Positions 28,292-36,342 of a DNA stretch of 52,290 nt are shown in pieces. The notes under the pieces were generated by a model that was given only the letters and a program-made list of their open reading frames with translations, did no database searches and had not been told where the DNA came from. Position numbers and translations under genes: made by a program. How positions within the stretch are numbered: the first letter of the stretch is position 1; each line of letters opens with the position of its first letter. Origin of the DNA: Flavobacterium macrobrachii (lineage in GTDB: Bacteria; Bacteroidota; Bacteroidia; Flavobacteriales; Flavobacteriaceae); NCBI RefSeq assembly GCF_014486675.1, contig NZ_JACTAC010000016.1:1-52290 (forward strand). The letters are read 5' to 3'.

Positions 28292-28365
28292 GTTGTCAGT
28301 TATCCGTTATCAGTTATCAAAAGTTTAATAAAAATAATTGCAACCGAAAACAGACAACTGACAAC
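28292..28365. repeat. Inverted-arm heptamer array (GTTRTCR), copy 2
   Basis: The left arm 28292-28319 is GTTGTCA, GTTATCC, GTTATCA, GTTATCA. After a ~20-nt A/T-rich centre, the right arm 28340-28365 carries CGAAAAC, AGACAAC and TGACAAC. It has the same word and architecture as copy 1, starting 4 nt after the DUF58 stop codon. Confidence 0.88.
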
Positions 28366-28386
28366 TGGCATCTAAAAACAACTATT

Positions 28387-29175
28387 TTGAAACAAATCAC
28401 TTCAGCACAAAATCCTTTTATAAAATCATTGGTTTTCCTACAAGAAAAAGCCAAAGCTCGTAAACAATCGGGAACATTTTTAATTGAAGGAATTCGTGAA
28501 ATTGAATTGGCTATCAAAGGAAATTATGAAATTGAGACTATTTTAATTTGTTTTGAAGTCATCGAAAAATCTTTCAATCCTTCCATCTTTAAATCTTTCA
28601 ACACAATTGAAATCTCCAAAGAAGTCTATCAAAAACTCGCCTATCGCGATACAACCGAAGGAATTATTGCCGTTGCAAAAACCAAATCGCATCAACTTTC
28701 CGAGTTGCAACTTCCCGAAAATCCGTTGATTTTAGTCATGGAAAGTATCGAAAAACCGGGAAATATCGGTGCAATGCTACGAACATGCGATGCGGCAAAA
28801 GTTGATGCTGTGATTATAGCCAATCCAAAAACCGATTTGTATAATCCAAACATGGTTCGTTCCAGCGTTGGTTGTTTGTTCACCAATCAAATTGCAACCG
28901 CTTCTACCGAAGAAACTATTGATTTTTTACAACAAAATAACATCAATTTTTACAGCGCAACGTTACAAAATTCAACGTCTTATCACACGCAAAACTTCAC
29001 AAAACCATCGGCTTTAGTCGTTGGAACCGAAGCTACAGGATTAACCGAACCTTGGCGAGAAAAAGCTACCCAGAATATTATAATTCCAATGCAAGGCGAA
29101 ATCGACAGTATGAACGTTTCGGTTGCGGCAGCTATTTTACTTTTTGAAGCAAAAAGACAACGGGATTTTAAATAA
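28387..29175 (+). CDS. TrmH/SpoU-family RNA 2'-O-methyltransferase (TTG start)
   Basis: The 262-aa SPOUT methyltransferase has an N-terminal substrate-binding domain beginning KQITSAQNPFIKSLVFLQEK and FLIEGIREIELAI (about 30-43). The knotted C-terminal domain has motif 1 EKPGNIGAMLRTCDA (about 122-136), motif 2 VVGTEATGL (about 214-222) and motif 3 IPMQGEIDSMNVSVAAAILL (about 236-255), with the catalytic arginine and asparagine in place. The family 2'-O-methylates rRNA or tRNA; RlmB- or TsnR-like activity cannot be separated by eye. The start appears to be TTG 28387, as there is no nearby ATG. Confidence 0.88.
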   Translation: MKQITSAQNPFIKSLVFLQEKAKARKQSGTFLIEGIREIELAIKGNYEIETILICFEVIEKSFNPSIFKSFNTIEISKEVYQKLAYRDTTEGIIAVAKTKSHQLSELQLPENPLILVMESIEKPGNIGAMLRTCDAAKVDAVIIANPKTDLYNPNMVRSSVGCLFTNQIATASTEETIDFLQQNNINFYSATLQNSTSYHTQNFTKPSALVVGTEATGLTEPWREKATQNIIIPMQGEIDSMNVSVAAAILLFEAKRQRDFK

Positions 29176-29188
29176 TTACTCCAAATTT

Positions 29189-29212
29189 GTCACCCTGAGC
29201 GCAGTCGAAGGG
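29189..29212. repeat. GTCACCCTGAGCGCAGTCGAAGGG intergenic repeat, half copy
   Basis: A 24-bp element between the methyltransferase stop (29175) and the next ATG (29231). The block GTCACnCTGAGCGCA recurs at 40016. From memory, elements like this are dispersed in many bacterial genomes, including Bacteroidota. It is far more G/C-rich than the surrounding spacer. Confidence 0.75.
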
Positions 29213-29230
29213 TAAAACTATTATAAATTA

Positions 29231-29941
29231 ATGAAATTGAAACTGATTTATCTTTTATTACTAATTGTACTATTTTTGGTTCTTTACGTATTAAGAAATC
29301 AAATCATCGGATTATTTTTTTCATCAGAAGAAAAACAAACCATTGAAAGCATTGTTGAAAAATACAATCCAAAAGTTAAAGCTTCATTACAAAATAATTT
29401 TGCAAAAAATAACATTGACAGCACTGATTTCGAAATGGGAATTCTTGCTTTCAAAAAAGAACAAATTTTAGAACTCTACATTCGAAAAAATGAGACCGAT
29501 AATTGGAAAATGCTAAAGAAATATCCTTTCACGGCTTTCAGCGGAAAAATTGGACCAAAACTAAAAAACGGCGACAAGCAAATTCCCGAAGGCATTTATC
29601 AAATGGAATATCTAAATCCAAATAGCAAATACCACCTTTCGATTAAAGTAAATTATCCAAACACCTTTGATGAAGAAAAAGCAAAACTAGACGGACGAAC
29701 TGATTTAGGTGGCGATATCATGATACACGGAAAAAGTGTCACCATTGGTTGCATTCCTGTTGGCGACAAAAACATTGAAGAAATTTTTATTTTAGCAACC
29801 AAAACAAAAAACAAACATTTCCCAATTATTATTGCACCACAAGATTTTAGAACCAATAAAACGTTTCCAGAAATCGAAGCAATTTCTTGGGAAAAGGATT
29901 TATATGAAAACATTGCAAAGGAACTCACTAACTTTGAATAA
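29231..29941 (+). CDS. YafK/DpaA-like L,D-transpeptidase family protein
   Basis: The 236-aa protein has an uncleaved or cleavable N-terminal hydrophobic segment (about 4-22) and an extracytoplasmic catalytic domain of the YkuD superfamily. The active-site region is GGDIMIHGKSVTIGCIPVGD (about 158-177), giving the histidine (HG) and the nucleophilic cysteine (GC). The form HGKSxTIGC and the downstream FPIIIAPQDFR block match the YafK branch, whose E. coli member (DpaA) detaches Braun lipoprotein from peptidoglycan. Bacteroidota lack that lipoprotein, so the substrate is probably another peptidoglycan linkage. The gene is 16 nt upstream of the beta-lactamase-fold gene. Confidence 0.82.
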   Translation: MKLKLIYLLLLIVLFLVLYVLRNQIIGLFFSSEEKQTIESIVEKYNPKVKASLQNNFAKNNIDSTDFEMGILAFKKEQILELYIRKNETDNWKMLKKYPFTAFSGKIGPKLKNGDKQIPEGIYQMEYLNPNSKYHLSIKVNYPNTFDEEKAKLDGRTDLGGDIMIHGKSVTIGCIPVGDKNIEEIFILATKTKNKHFPIIIAPQDFRTNKTFPEIEAISWEKDLYENIAKELTNFE

Positions 29942-29957
29942 TTAAGAATTAAAAATA

Positions 29958-31499
29958 ATGAAATACTCAATTTTACTTGCATTACTACTTTCAACTTTTA
30001 GTATCAATGCACAAATCACTGAAAAAGAAGTAGATGTTTTGGTCGAAAATACCATGAAAGCGTTTGATGTTCCTGGAATTGCCGTTGGAATTATCAAAGA
30101 TGGAAAACTGGTTTTAGCCAAAGGTTATGGTGTTTCGAATATCAATACCAAGCAAAAAGTGGATGCCAATACGTTATTCGGAATTGCTTCTAACAGTAAA
30201 GCTTTTACTGCTAATGCATTAGCCATTTTGGTTGACGAAGGAAAAATAAATTGGGATGATAAAGTCATCAAATACTTGCCTGATTTTAAAATGTATAACG
30301 AATATGTTACCAATGAATTTACAATCAGAGATTTGCTAACCCATAAAAGCGGACTTGGACTCGGTGCTGGCGATTTGATGATTTGGCCTGATGGACATGA
30401 TTTTACACCAAAAGATATTGTAAAAAACATTCAATATTTAAAACCAGTTTCGGGATTTAGAACCAAATATGATTATGACAACTTATTGTATGTAATTGCT
30501 GGCGAAGTAATTGAAAAAGTTTCGGGTAAATCATGGTGTGATTTTGTGGAAGAACGCATTATGAAACCTATCGGAATGAAAAACAGCGCGGCTTCGTGGA
30601 ACCGATTAAAAGATAAAACAAACGTAATTGTTCCTCATGTTCCAACCAACGGAAAACTAGAAGTAATCAAGCGTTACACCAATCCAATTTTTGATGCTGC
30701 CGCAGGTTTATATGCTTCGGTAAACGACATTAGTCAATGGCTTAATTTTCAAATGAACAAAGGAAATTTTGATGGAAAGCAACTCATCAGCGAGAAACAA
30801 ATCCTAGAAACTTGGTCGTCACAAACTATTTTGCCCAACCGAAAAAGCTATCCTTATACAACGAACTTTAGAAGTTATGGTTTGGGTTGGCAATTGACAG
30901 ATATCAACGGTCATTTACAAGTTTCTCATACTGGCGGTTTAGATGGAATTGTGACACAAACTATTATGTTTCCAAACGAAAAATTAGGAATTATCGTTTT
31001 GACCAATCAGCAAAGTGGTGCGGCATTTACTGCTATTTCTAACACAATTAAAGACAGTTATTTAGGTTTACCAAAATTTGATCATTTGGCCAATTTAACC
31101 CAAGACAGAAAACAAGCCGAAGACAACGCTGATAAAATTACGGATGAAGTTTGGGCACAAGTTGATAAAAACCTCAAAGCCAAAACAAAAATCGATTTCC
31201 AAAAATACATCGGAACCTATCAAGACAATTGGTTTGGCGAAGTTTCCATTTATGAAAAGAAAGGAAAATTATATTTCACTTCTAAACGTTCGCCTCGATT
31301 AACTGGAGAAGTATTTTTCTACAAAGACCAAAACTTTGTTGTAAAATGGAATATCCGAAGTTTTCATGCCGACTCACATATTTTCTTTGATGAAGACAAA
31401 ACTGGAAAAGTAAATCATTTTACAATGAAAGCTATCTCACCATTAACAGATTTTAGTTACGACTTTCATGATTTAGATTTTAACCGAGTTCAAAAATAA
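29958..31499 (+). CDS. Serine hydrolase, class C beta-lactamase/DD-peptidase fold
   Basis: The 513-aa secreted protein has a signal peptide ending at SINAQ (about residue 18). The catalytic domain has SNSK near residue 77 (nucleophilic serine and lysine of SxxK), YDYDNLLYVIAGEVI near 171 (YxN motif) and HTGG near 324 (the KTG equivalent). The C-terminal ~120 residues (YIGTYQDNWFGEVSIYEKKG) form a DUF3471-type beta domain common in this branch. Members act as esterases, peptidases or lactamases in the periplasm; being chromosomal and with the extra domain, antibiotic resistance should not be assumed. It probably shares a transcript with the L,D-transpeptidase upstream. Confidence 0.88.
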   Translation: MKYSILLALLLSTFSINAQITEKEVDVLVENTMKAFDVPGIAVGIIKDGKLVLAKGYGVSNINTKQKVDANTLFGIASNSKAFTANALAILVDEGKINWDDKVIKYLPDFKMYNEYVTNEFTIRDLLTHKSGLGLGAGDLMIWPDGHDFTPKDIVKNIQYLKPVSGFRTKYDYDNLLYVIAGEVIEKVSGKSWCDFVEERIMKPIGMKNSAASWNRLKDKTNVIVPHVPTNGKLEVIKRYTNPIFDAAAGLYASVNDISQWLNFQMNKGNFDGKQLISEKQILETWSSQTILPNRKSYPYTTNFRSYGLGWQLTDINGHLQVSHTGGLDGIVTQTIMFPNEKLGIIVLTNQQSGAAFTAISNTIKDSYLGLPKFDHLANLTQDRKQAEDNADKITDEVWAQVDKNLKAKTKIDFQKYIGTYQDNWFGEVSIYEKKGKLYFTSKRSPRLTGEVFFYKDQNFVVKWNIRSFHADSHIFFDEDKTGKVNHFTMKAISPLTDFSYDFHDLDFNRVQK

Positions 31500-31598
31500 A
31501 AACAGAATTCGAATGTTTCGTTTTCATCAAAAAATTGTAATTTTTACTGCAAAACGTATCTTTTTTTTTCTTATTTTTAGTCGATAGAATTATTGGCT

Positions 31599-33818
31599 AT
31601 GATTGAGATAGATTTAGAAGAGGAAAAAAAAGCAATTGCAAGAGAATATAAAGAATTACTGCGCATAAGTTATCAAACACTTACTGATGACGATAAAAAA
31701 CTGATTCGCAAAGCATTTGATGTTGCCGTTGATGCTCACAAAGACCAACGAAGAAAATCAGGCGAAGCGTATATTTTTCATCCCATTGGTGTAGCAAAAA
31801 TTGTCGCTTCCGAAATTGGACTTGGTGCAACGGGTATTGCAGCAGCTTTGATGCACGATGTCGTCGAAGATACCGATGTTACTATAGAAGACATTGAAAA
31901 AATGTTTAATCCTAAAATTGCACATTTGGTTGAAGGATTGACAAAAATTTCACAAGTCAAAAAAGACATGAACATTTCCATGCAAGCGGAAAACTTCAGA
32001 AAAATGTTGTTGACACTCAATGATGATGTTCGTGTAATTCTAATTAAAATCGCCGATCGTTTGCACAACATGCAAACCATGGATTCAATGCCCGATTATA
32101 AACAGGTAAAAATCGCTTCCGAAACACTTTACATTTACGCACCATTAGCGCATCGATTGGGTTTATACAACATCAAAACGAAACTCGAAGATTTAGGTTT
32201 AAAATATACCGAACCCGAAGTTTACAACGAAATCGTCAGTAAAATAAAGGAAACCAAAGAAGAACAAGATGCTTATATCAAGTTGGTTTCGGATGTTTTG
32301 AAAAAATCGCTCGACGAAGAAGGCGTTGAATACACCTTGAAAGGAAGACCAAAATCCATCTATTCTATCCGAAGAAAAATGGCGGCTCAAAATGTAACCT
32401 TTGATGAAGTATATGACAAATTTGCCCTCAGAATTATCTATAAATCAAACCTTCATGATGAAAAATTCCTTGCTTGGAAAATATATTCGGTAGTAACTGA
32501 TCATTATCGTCCAAGTCCAAGTCGATTACGAGATTGGATATCTTCACCAAAATCAACTGGTTATGAAGCATTGCACATCACCGTTATGGGACCAAAAGGT
32601 CGATGGGTTGAAATTCAAGTGCGAAGCGAACGAATGGATGAAATTGCTGAAAAAGGATATGCTGCACATTATAAATATAAAAATGGTGCCAACGAAGAAA
32701 GTGGTTTGGATGTTTGGCTCAATTTATTGAAAGAAGCTCTAGAAAATTCGGAAACAAATGCTGTCGATTTTGTGGAAGATTTCAAAATGAATTTGTATGC
32801 CAAAGAAATTTTTGTGTTCACTCCAAAAGGCGAAATAAAATCGTTACCCAAAGGCGCAACTTCACTCGATTTTGCCTTTAGCATTCACTCTGAAATTGGG
32901 GTAAAAACTCGTGGAACACGCGTAAACGGAAAATTAGTTCCGCTAAATCACGAACTAAAAAGTGGTGACCAAATAGAAATTATAACTTCCGTTCATCAAA
33001 AACCAACGATTAACTGGTTAGATTATGTAACGACTTCGAGAGCAAAAAATAAAATTAGAAACGTTCTCAACGAAAATACCAAGAAAATTGCCGAAGACGG
33101 AAAAGAACTTTTAACCCGAAAACTGAAACATTTAAAAATCACTTTAAATGAAAACGTAGTTAACGAATTAGTTAACTTTTTCAAACTAAAAACCAGTTTA
33201 GATTTGTTTTACCGTGTTGGAATTGGTTCCATCGAAAATCAGCAACTCAAAGATTATGCGGCTCAAAAAAGCAACACTTTGATGAATTTTTTCAAAACCA
33301 AAATCAAACGTTCACCAACAACCAATCAAGAAGAAATCAACAAACAAGAACTCAGCAGCAATTATGACATGCTGGTTTTTGGCAGCGAAAGCGACAAACT
33401 CGATTACAAACTTTCCACTTGTTGTAACCCAATTCCAGGCGACGAAGTTTTTGGTTTCATTACCATCAACGAAGGAATTAAAGTGCATAAAAAAGATTGT
33501 CCAAACGCAATAACGCTTCAATCCAATTATGCATACAGAATTATGCAAGCCAAATGGATTGATTCATCTCAACAAGAATTTAAAGCAATTCTAAAAATAA
33601 CTGGAATGGACAGTTTAGGACTTACAAACGAACTAACTAAAGTAATTTCCAACAATATGCACGTTAACATTCAAAGTATTTCGTTGAGTGGCGAAGCCGG
33701 AATTTTCAATGGACAAGTTGCCGTAATCGTTCAAAACAACAATATTTTGAAAAAACTGATTGATAATATTAAAAAAATAGACGGAATTGATAAAGTTACA
33801 AGAGTTTATACCAATTGA
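31599..33818 (+). CDS. spoT: Bifunctional (p)ppGpp synthetase/hydrolase (RSH)
   Basis: The 739-aa RelA/SpoT homologue controls the stringent response. The HD hydrolase domain is intact (AYIFHPIGVAKIV near 60, LMHDVVEDT near 85, ADRLHNM near 150). The synthetase domain has DKFALRIIY near 273 and GYEALHITVMGPKGRWVEIQ near 320, with the catalytic glutamate in EIQVR. TGS (FVFTPKGEIKSLPKGATSLD, about 405-424), a zinc-finger/helical region with STCCNPIPGDEV near 605, and a C-terminal ACT domain follow. With both catalytic sites it is a long bifunctional Rel/SpoT. I start at ATG 31599, two codons after a possible TTG. Confidence 0.96.
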   Translation: MIEIDLEEEKKAIAREYKELLRISYQTLTDDDKKLIRKAFDVAVDAHKDQRRKSGEAYIFHPIGVAKIVASEIGLGATGIAAALMHDVVEDTDVTIEDIEKMFNPKIAHLVEGLTKISQVKKDMNISMQAENFRKMLLTLNDDVRVILIKIADRLHNMQTMDSMPDYKQVKIASETLYIYAPLAHRLGLYNIKTKLEDLGLKYTEPEVYNEIVSKIKETKEEQDAYIKLVSDVLKKSLDEEGVEYTLKGRPKSIYSIRRKMAAQNVTFDEVYDKFALRIIYKSNLHDEKFLAWKIYSVVTDHYRPSPSRLRDWISSPKSTGYEALHITVMGPKGRWVEIQVRSERMDEIAEKGYAAHYKYKNGANEESGLDVWLNLLKEALENSETNAVDFVEDFKMNLYAKEIFVFTPKGEIKSLPKGATSLDFAFSIHSEIGVKTRGTRVNGKLVPLNHELKSGDQIEIITSVHQKPTINWLDYVTTSRAKNKIRNVLNENTKKIAEDGKELLTRKLKHLKITLNENVVNELVNFFKLKTSLDLFYRVGIGSIENQQLKDYAAQKSNTLMNFFKTKIKRSPTTNQEEINKQELSSNYDMLVFGSESDKLDYKLSTCCNPIPGDEVFGFITINEGIKVHKKDCPNAITLQSNYAYRIMQAKWIDSSQQEFKAILKITGMDSLGLTNELTKVISNNMHVNIQSISLSGEAGIFNGQVAVIVQNNNILKKLIDNIKKIDGIDKVTRVYTN

Positions 33819-33824
33819 GTTTAG

Positions 33825-33873
33825 CACTAAACTTGAAACAATAAACCCTAAAACTTTGAAACCTTAAACAAAA
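33825..33873. repeat. 7-8-bp-period repeats between spoT and fur
   Basis: Degenerate units AACTTGA, AACAATA, AACCCTA, AAACTTTG, AAACCTTA follow the spoT stop by about 10 nt. The -33 TTG of the fur promoter lies inside one unit (33856-33858), so this array may have supplied a promoter element. Confidence 0.6.
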
Positions 33874-33885
33874 AAATTACCTTTG
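33856..33885 (+). promoter_or_regulatory. Consensus promoter of the Fur-family gene
   Basis: TTG (33856-33858), 19-nt spacer, TACCTTTG (33878-33885): both elements are exact. The ATG is only 4 nt after the -7 box, so transcription should start at or next to the A of the ATG. This predicts a leaderless mRNA. Confidence 0.65.
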
Positions 33886-33889
33886 TCAC

Positions 33890-34342
33890 ATGACATTAAT
33901 TGCATCAGATAACGCTACGAATCAAGAAACTGTAAAAAATGTTTTTACACTATACCTTGAAAACAAAGGACATCGAAAAACACCTGAACGATACGCTATT
34001 CTTCAAGAGATATATGATAGCGAAGAACATTTTGATATAGAAAATTTATACATCAAAATGAAAAACAAAAACTATCGTGTTTCTCGAGCTACTTTATACA
34101 ACACTATAGAATTACTCCTAGACTGTGGTTTAGTTCGCAAGCATCAGTTCGGACAAAATCAAGCACACTATGAAAAGTCTTATTTTGACAAACAACATGA
34201 TCATATTATCATGACAGATACAGGTGAAGTTATCGAATTTTGCGATCCAAGAATTCAAACCATTAAACAAACAATTGAAGAAATTTTTGGTATCGAAATT
34301 CACAATCATTCACTCTATTTTTATGCCAATAAAAAAGAGTAA
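33890..34342 (+). CDS. Fur-family metalloregulator
   Basis: The 150-aa winged-helix regulator has [16 protein letters not shown] near 27-42, recognition helix [18 protein letters not shown] near 67-84, and a dimerisation domain with the metal-site histidines [16 protein letters not shown] near 103-118. The CxxC pairs that hold structural zinc in classical Fur are absent: the usual ICTxCG is IMTDTG here, with isolated cysteines in LLLDCGL and EFCDPR. Fur, Zur and PerR cannot be separated on sequence alone. It lies downstream of spoT with its own promoter. The start ATG 33890 is the only plausible one, since no other start codon occurs before the winged helix. Confidence 0.88.
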   Translation: MTLIASDNATNQETVKNVFTLYLENKGHRKTPERYAILQEIYDSEEHFDIENLYIKMKNKNYRVSRATLYNTIELLLDCGLVRKHQFGQNQAHYEKSYFDKQHDHIIMTDTGEVIEFCDPRIQTIKQTIEEIFGIEIHNHSLYFYANKKE

Positions 34343-34381
34343 TTTGAAGCGAATCGTTCGGGCATTTCTACAAACCATATT

Positions 34382-34432
34382 CCCGCTTTTCGTTGCAAGT
34401 CCCGATAAAATCGGGAGCTTTCCACTACAAAT
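34382..34432. repeat. Palindromic intergenic element between fur and purA
   Basis: A perfect hairpin TCCCGAT / ATCGGGA (34400-34406 with 34410-34416, 3-nt loop) lies between the blocks CCCGCTTTTCG and TTTCCACTAC. The layout CGCT..TTCG, hairpin, CCACTAC resembles the element at 2049-2134 (CGCTATCCG, hairpin, CCACTGC). It could also terminate the fur transcript, although no T-run follows. Confidence 0.65.
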
Positions 34433-34498
34433 GGAATTCATCGAACTCTAATGTAAATTATTAACAAAGTGAGATAATCGGGGCTAAAAAAGAAACCA

Positions 34499-34534
34499 TA
34501 AAAATAAAAATAAAAATAAAAATAAAAATAAAAA
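34499..34534. repeat. Perfect hexanucleotide repeat (TAAAAA)x6 before purA
   Basis: Six exact TAAAAA units lie 32 nt upstream of the purA ATG, followed by a C/A-rich leader (ACAACAACACAACAAACACA). A perfect hexamer repeat can change copy number by slipped-strand replication and so alter promoter or leader spacing. Confidence 0.9.
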
Positions 34535-34565
34535 CAACAACACAACAAACACAACACACAAAACA

Positions 34566-35837
34566 ATGACTGTAGATTTACTACTCGGATTACAATGGGG
34601 AGACGAAGGAAAAGGAAAAATCGTCGATGTATTAACTTCAAAATATGACATTATTGCTCGTTTTCAAGGCGGACCAAATGCTGGACATACCTTAGAATTT
34701 GACGGAATAAAACACGTTTTAAGAACCATTCCTTCTGGAATTTTTCACAGTAACAACATCAACGTAATTGGAAATGGAGTGGTTATCGATCCAGTCGTTT
34801 TTAAACAAGAAATTGACGGATTAGCAAAATTCAATCTGGATTTAAAGTCAAAACTTATCATTTCAAGAAAAGCACATTTAATTTTACCAACACACAGATT
34901 GCTTGATGCGGCTTCTGAAGCTTCTAAAGGTAAAGCCAAAATTGGTTCCACTTTAAAAGGAATTGGACCAACGTATATGGACAAAACCGGTAGAAACGGA
35001 ATTCGTGTTGGCGATATTGAACTAGCCGATTTTAAAGAAAAATACCGCGCTTTGGCAAACAAACACGAAGAAATGATTAAGTTCTACGATGTTGCTATTC
35101 AATACAATTTACCCGAACTAGAAAAAGATTTTTTTGAAGCTATTGAAGATTTAAAAAAATTAGATTTCATTGATAGTGAAGAATACTTAAACCAAGCACA
35201 AAAAGCTGGAAAATCAATTCTTTGCGAAGGCGCACAAGGTTCATTATTGGATGTAGATTTTGGAACATATCCTTTTGTAACTTCATCAAATACAACAGCC
35301 GCTGGAGCTTGTACTGGTTTAGGAATTGCTCCAAATAAAATCAAAGAAGTTTATGGAATTTTCAAAGCCTACACAACTCGTGTTGGTTCTGGACCATTCC
35401 CTACAGAAGATTTCACTGATGCTGGAGATATGATGGCAAGCGTTGGAAATGAATTTGGTTCAGTTACCGGAAGAAAACGCCGTTGTGGTTGGTTGGATTT
35501 AGTAGCGTTAAAATATGCCATTCAAGTAAATGGTGTAACCCAATTAATGATGATGAAAGGCGATGTTTTATCGGGATTTGAAACGTTGAAAGTGTGTACT
35601 TCATACAATTACAAAGGAGAAATTATCCAACATTTACCTTATAACATAGAAGAAGAAAACGTTCAACCAGTTTACACAGAATTCAAAGGATGGAAAGCCG
35701 ATTTAACTGGATTAACAACTTATGAAAGCTTACCAAAAGAATTAAAAGACTACATCGAATTTATAGAAAAAGAAGTCGAAGTTCCAATAAAAATTGTTTC
35801 TGTTGGACCAGATAGAAAACAAACGATACTTAAATAA
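34566..35837 (+). CDS. purA: Adenylosuccinate synthetase
   Basis: Catalyses IMP + aspartate + GTP to adenylosuccinate, the first committed step to AMP. The 423-aa protein begins MTVDLLLGLQWGDEGKGKIV with the GDEGKGK phosphate loop at 12-18. The catalytic His region is GGPNAGHTL near 38-46, with GIGPTYMDK near 133-141, SSNTTAAGACTGLG near 240-253, and the GTP-binding TGRKRRCGWLDL near 300-311. Length is normal. The A/T-rich leader with the TAAAAA array and C/A-rich tract is unusual. A strong terminator follows, so the gene is monocistronic. Confidence 0.97.
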   Translation: MTVDLLLGLQWGDEGKGKIVDVLTSKYDIIARFQGGPNAGHTLEFDGIKHVLRTIPSGIFHSNNINVIGNGVVIDPVVFKQEIDGLAKFNLDLKSKLIISRKAHLILPTHRLLDAASEASKGKAKIGSTLKGIGPTYMDKTGRNGIRVGDIELADFKEKYRALANKHEEMIKFYDVAIQYNLPELEKDFFEAIEDLKKLDFIDSEEYLNQAQKAGKSILCEGAQGSLLDVDFGTYPFVTSSNTTAAGACTGLGIAPNKIKEVYGIFKAYTTRVGSGPFPTEDFTDAGDMMASVGNEFGSVTGRKRRCGWLDLVALKYAIQVNGVTQLMMMKGDVLSGFETLKVCTSYNYKGEIIQHLPYNIEEENVQPVYTEFKGWKADLTGLTTYESLPKELKDYIEFIEKEVEVPIKIVSVGPDRKQTILK

Positions 35838-35842
35838 ATTAT

Positions 35843-35884
35843 AAATCCTATCAAAGTATAAAAACTAGATAGGATTTTTTTTTT
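35843..35884 (+). terminator. Rho-independent terminator of purA
   Basis: A perfect 10-bp stem AAATCCTATC (35843-35852) / GATAGGATTT (35868-35877) around a 15-nt loop, followed by a T-run. It ends purA before the tandem array begins. Confidence 0.85.
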
Positions 35885-35938
35885 ATTTGTTTTCAAATTG
35901 AAAAAATTAATTGCAAAGTCAATTACTTCACCAAGTAA

Positions 35939-36238
35939 ATAAATAACCTCGTTGGACTAGCAAATAACTCCATCGAGAAAGTTAAAAACCTCGTTGGACT
36001 AGCAAATAACTCCATCGAGGAAGTTAAAAACCTCGTCGGACTAGCAAATAACCCCATCGAGGAAGTTAAAAACCTCGTCGGACTAGCAAATAACTCTATC
36101 GAGGAAGTTAATAAACTCAAAGTTGCTCTTCAACATAGCAAAATCGGAGTTAATAACCTCAAAGTTGCTCTTCAACTTAGCAAAATCGGAGTTAAAAACA
36201 TCAAAGTTGCTCTATGTTTTATCATTTTATTAGTTTAA
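35939..36238 (+). repeat. 42-bp tandem repeat array with a start-less 14-aa-repeat reading frame
   Basis: Seven 42-bp units start at 35947, 35989, 36031, 36073, 36115, 36157 and 36199. The first four (type A, CCTCGTTGGACTAGCAAATA...) are near-identical. The fifth onward switch to a diverged type B (CTCAAAGTTGCTCTTCAAC...) that keeps the period and the GTTAA ends. On the plus strand, 35939-36238 is one open frame encoding a 14-residue repeat (NLVGLANNSIEEVK, then NLKVALQLSKIGVK), amphipathic and coiled-coil-like, but with no ATG, GTG or TTG. The minus strand has an ATG-started 65-codon frame (36120-35923) of low-complexity MELFASPTRFLTSS units. Which strand, if either, is translated is unclear. 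This array and the two flanking terminators fill the 505-bp gap 35838-36342. Confidence 0.85.
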
Positions 36239-36286
36239 TCTAGCAATTTTGCTTCTTGTAATGTTATTTTGGAAGTATAAAAAACC

Positions 36287-36310
36287 AAAACCCTTCAAAG
36301 GAAGGGTTTT
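36287..36310 (-). terminator. Terminator of the alpha-amylase gene
   Basis: A perfect 10-bp stem AAAACCCTTC / GAAGGGTTTT with a 4-nt loop, continued on the minus strand by a T-rich tract. It lies 32 nt after the amylase stop. Confidence 0.85.
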
Positions 36311-36342
36311 ACTTGTAGTTATTTTTGTTAATAAATAAAAAA

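Noticed and set aside
26865..28365. A CRISPR array made of the GTTRTCR repeats
   Set aside because: Units are 7 bp with no spacers, occur in inverted arms, and no cas gene is present.
29958..31499. A dedicated antibiotic-resistance beta-lactamase
   Set aside because: The extra C-terminal domain and housekeeping context fit a general serine hydrolase; motifs alone do not show lactamase activity.
34224..34451. A plus-strand frame overlapping the 3' end of fur and the palindromic element
   Set aside because: It runs in another frame of fur and then across repeat DNA; no domain or export signal is visible.
35923..36120. A 65-codon minus-strand frame (MELFASPTRFLTSS repeats) as a gene
   Set aside because: It is a direct by-product of the 42-bp array, has no RBS or promoter, and changes between units alter amino acids more often than in the other frame. 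It is recorded within the array instead.
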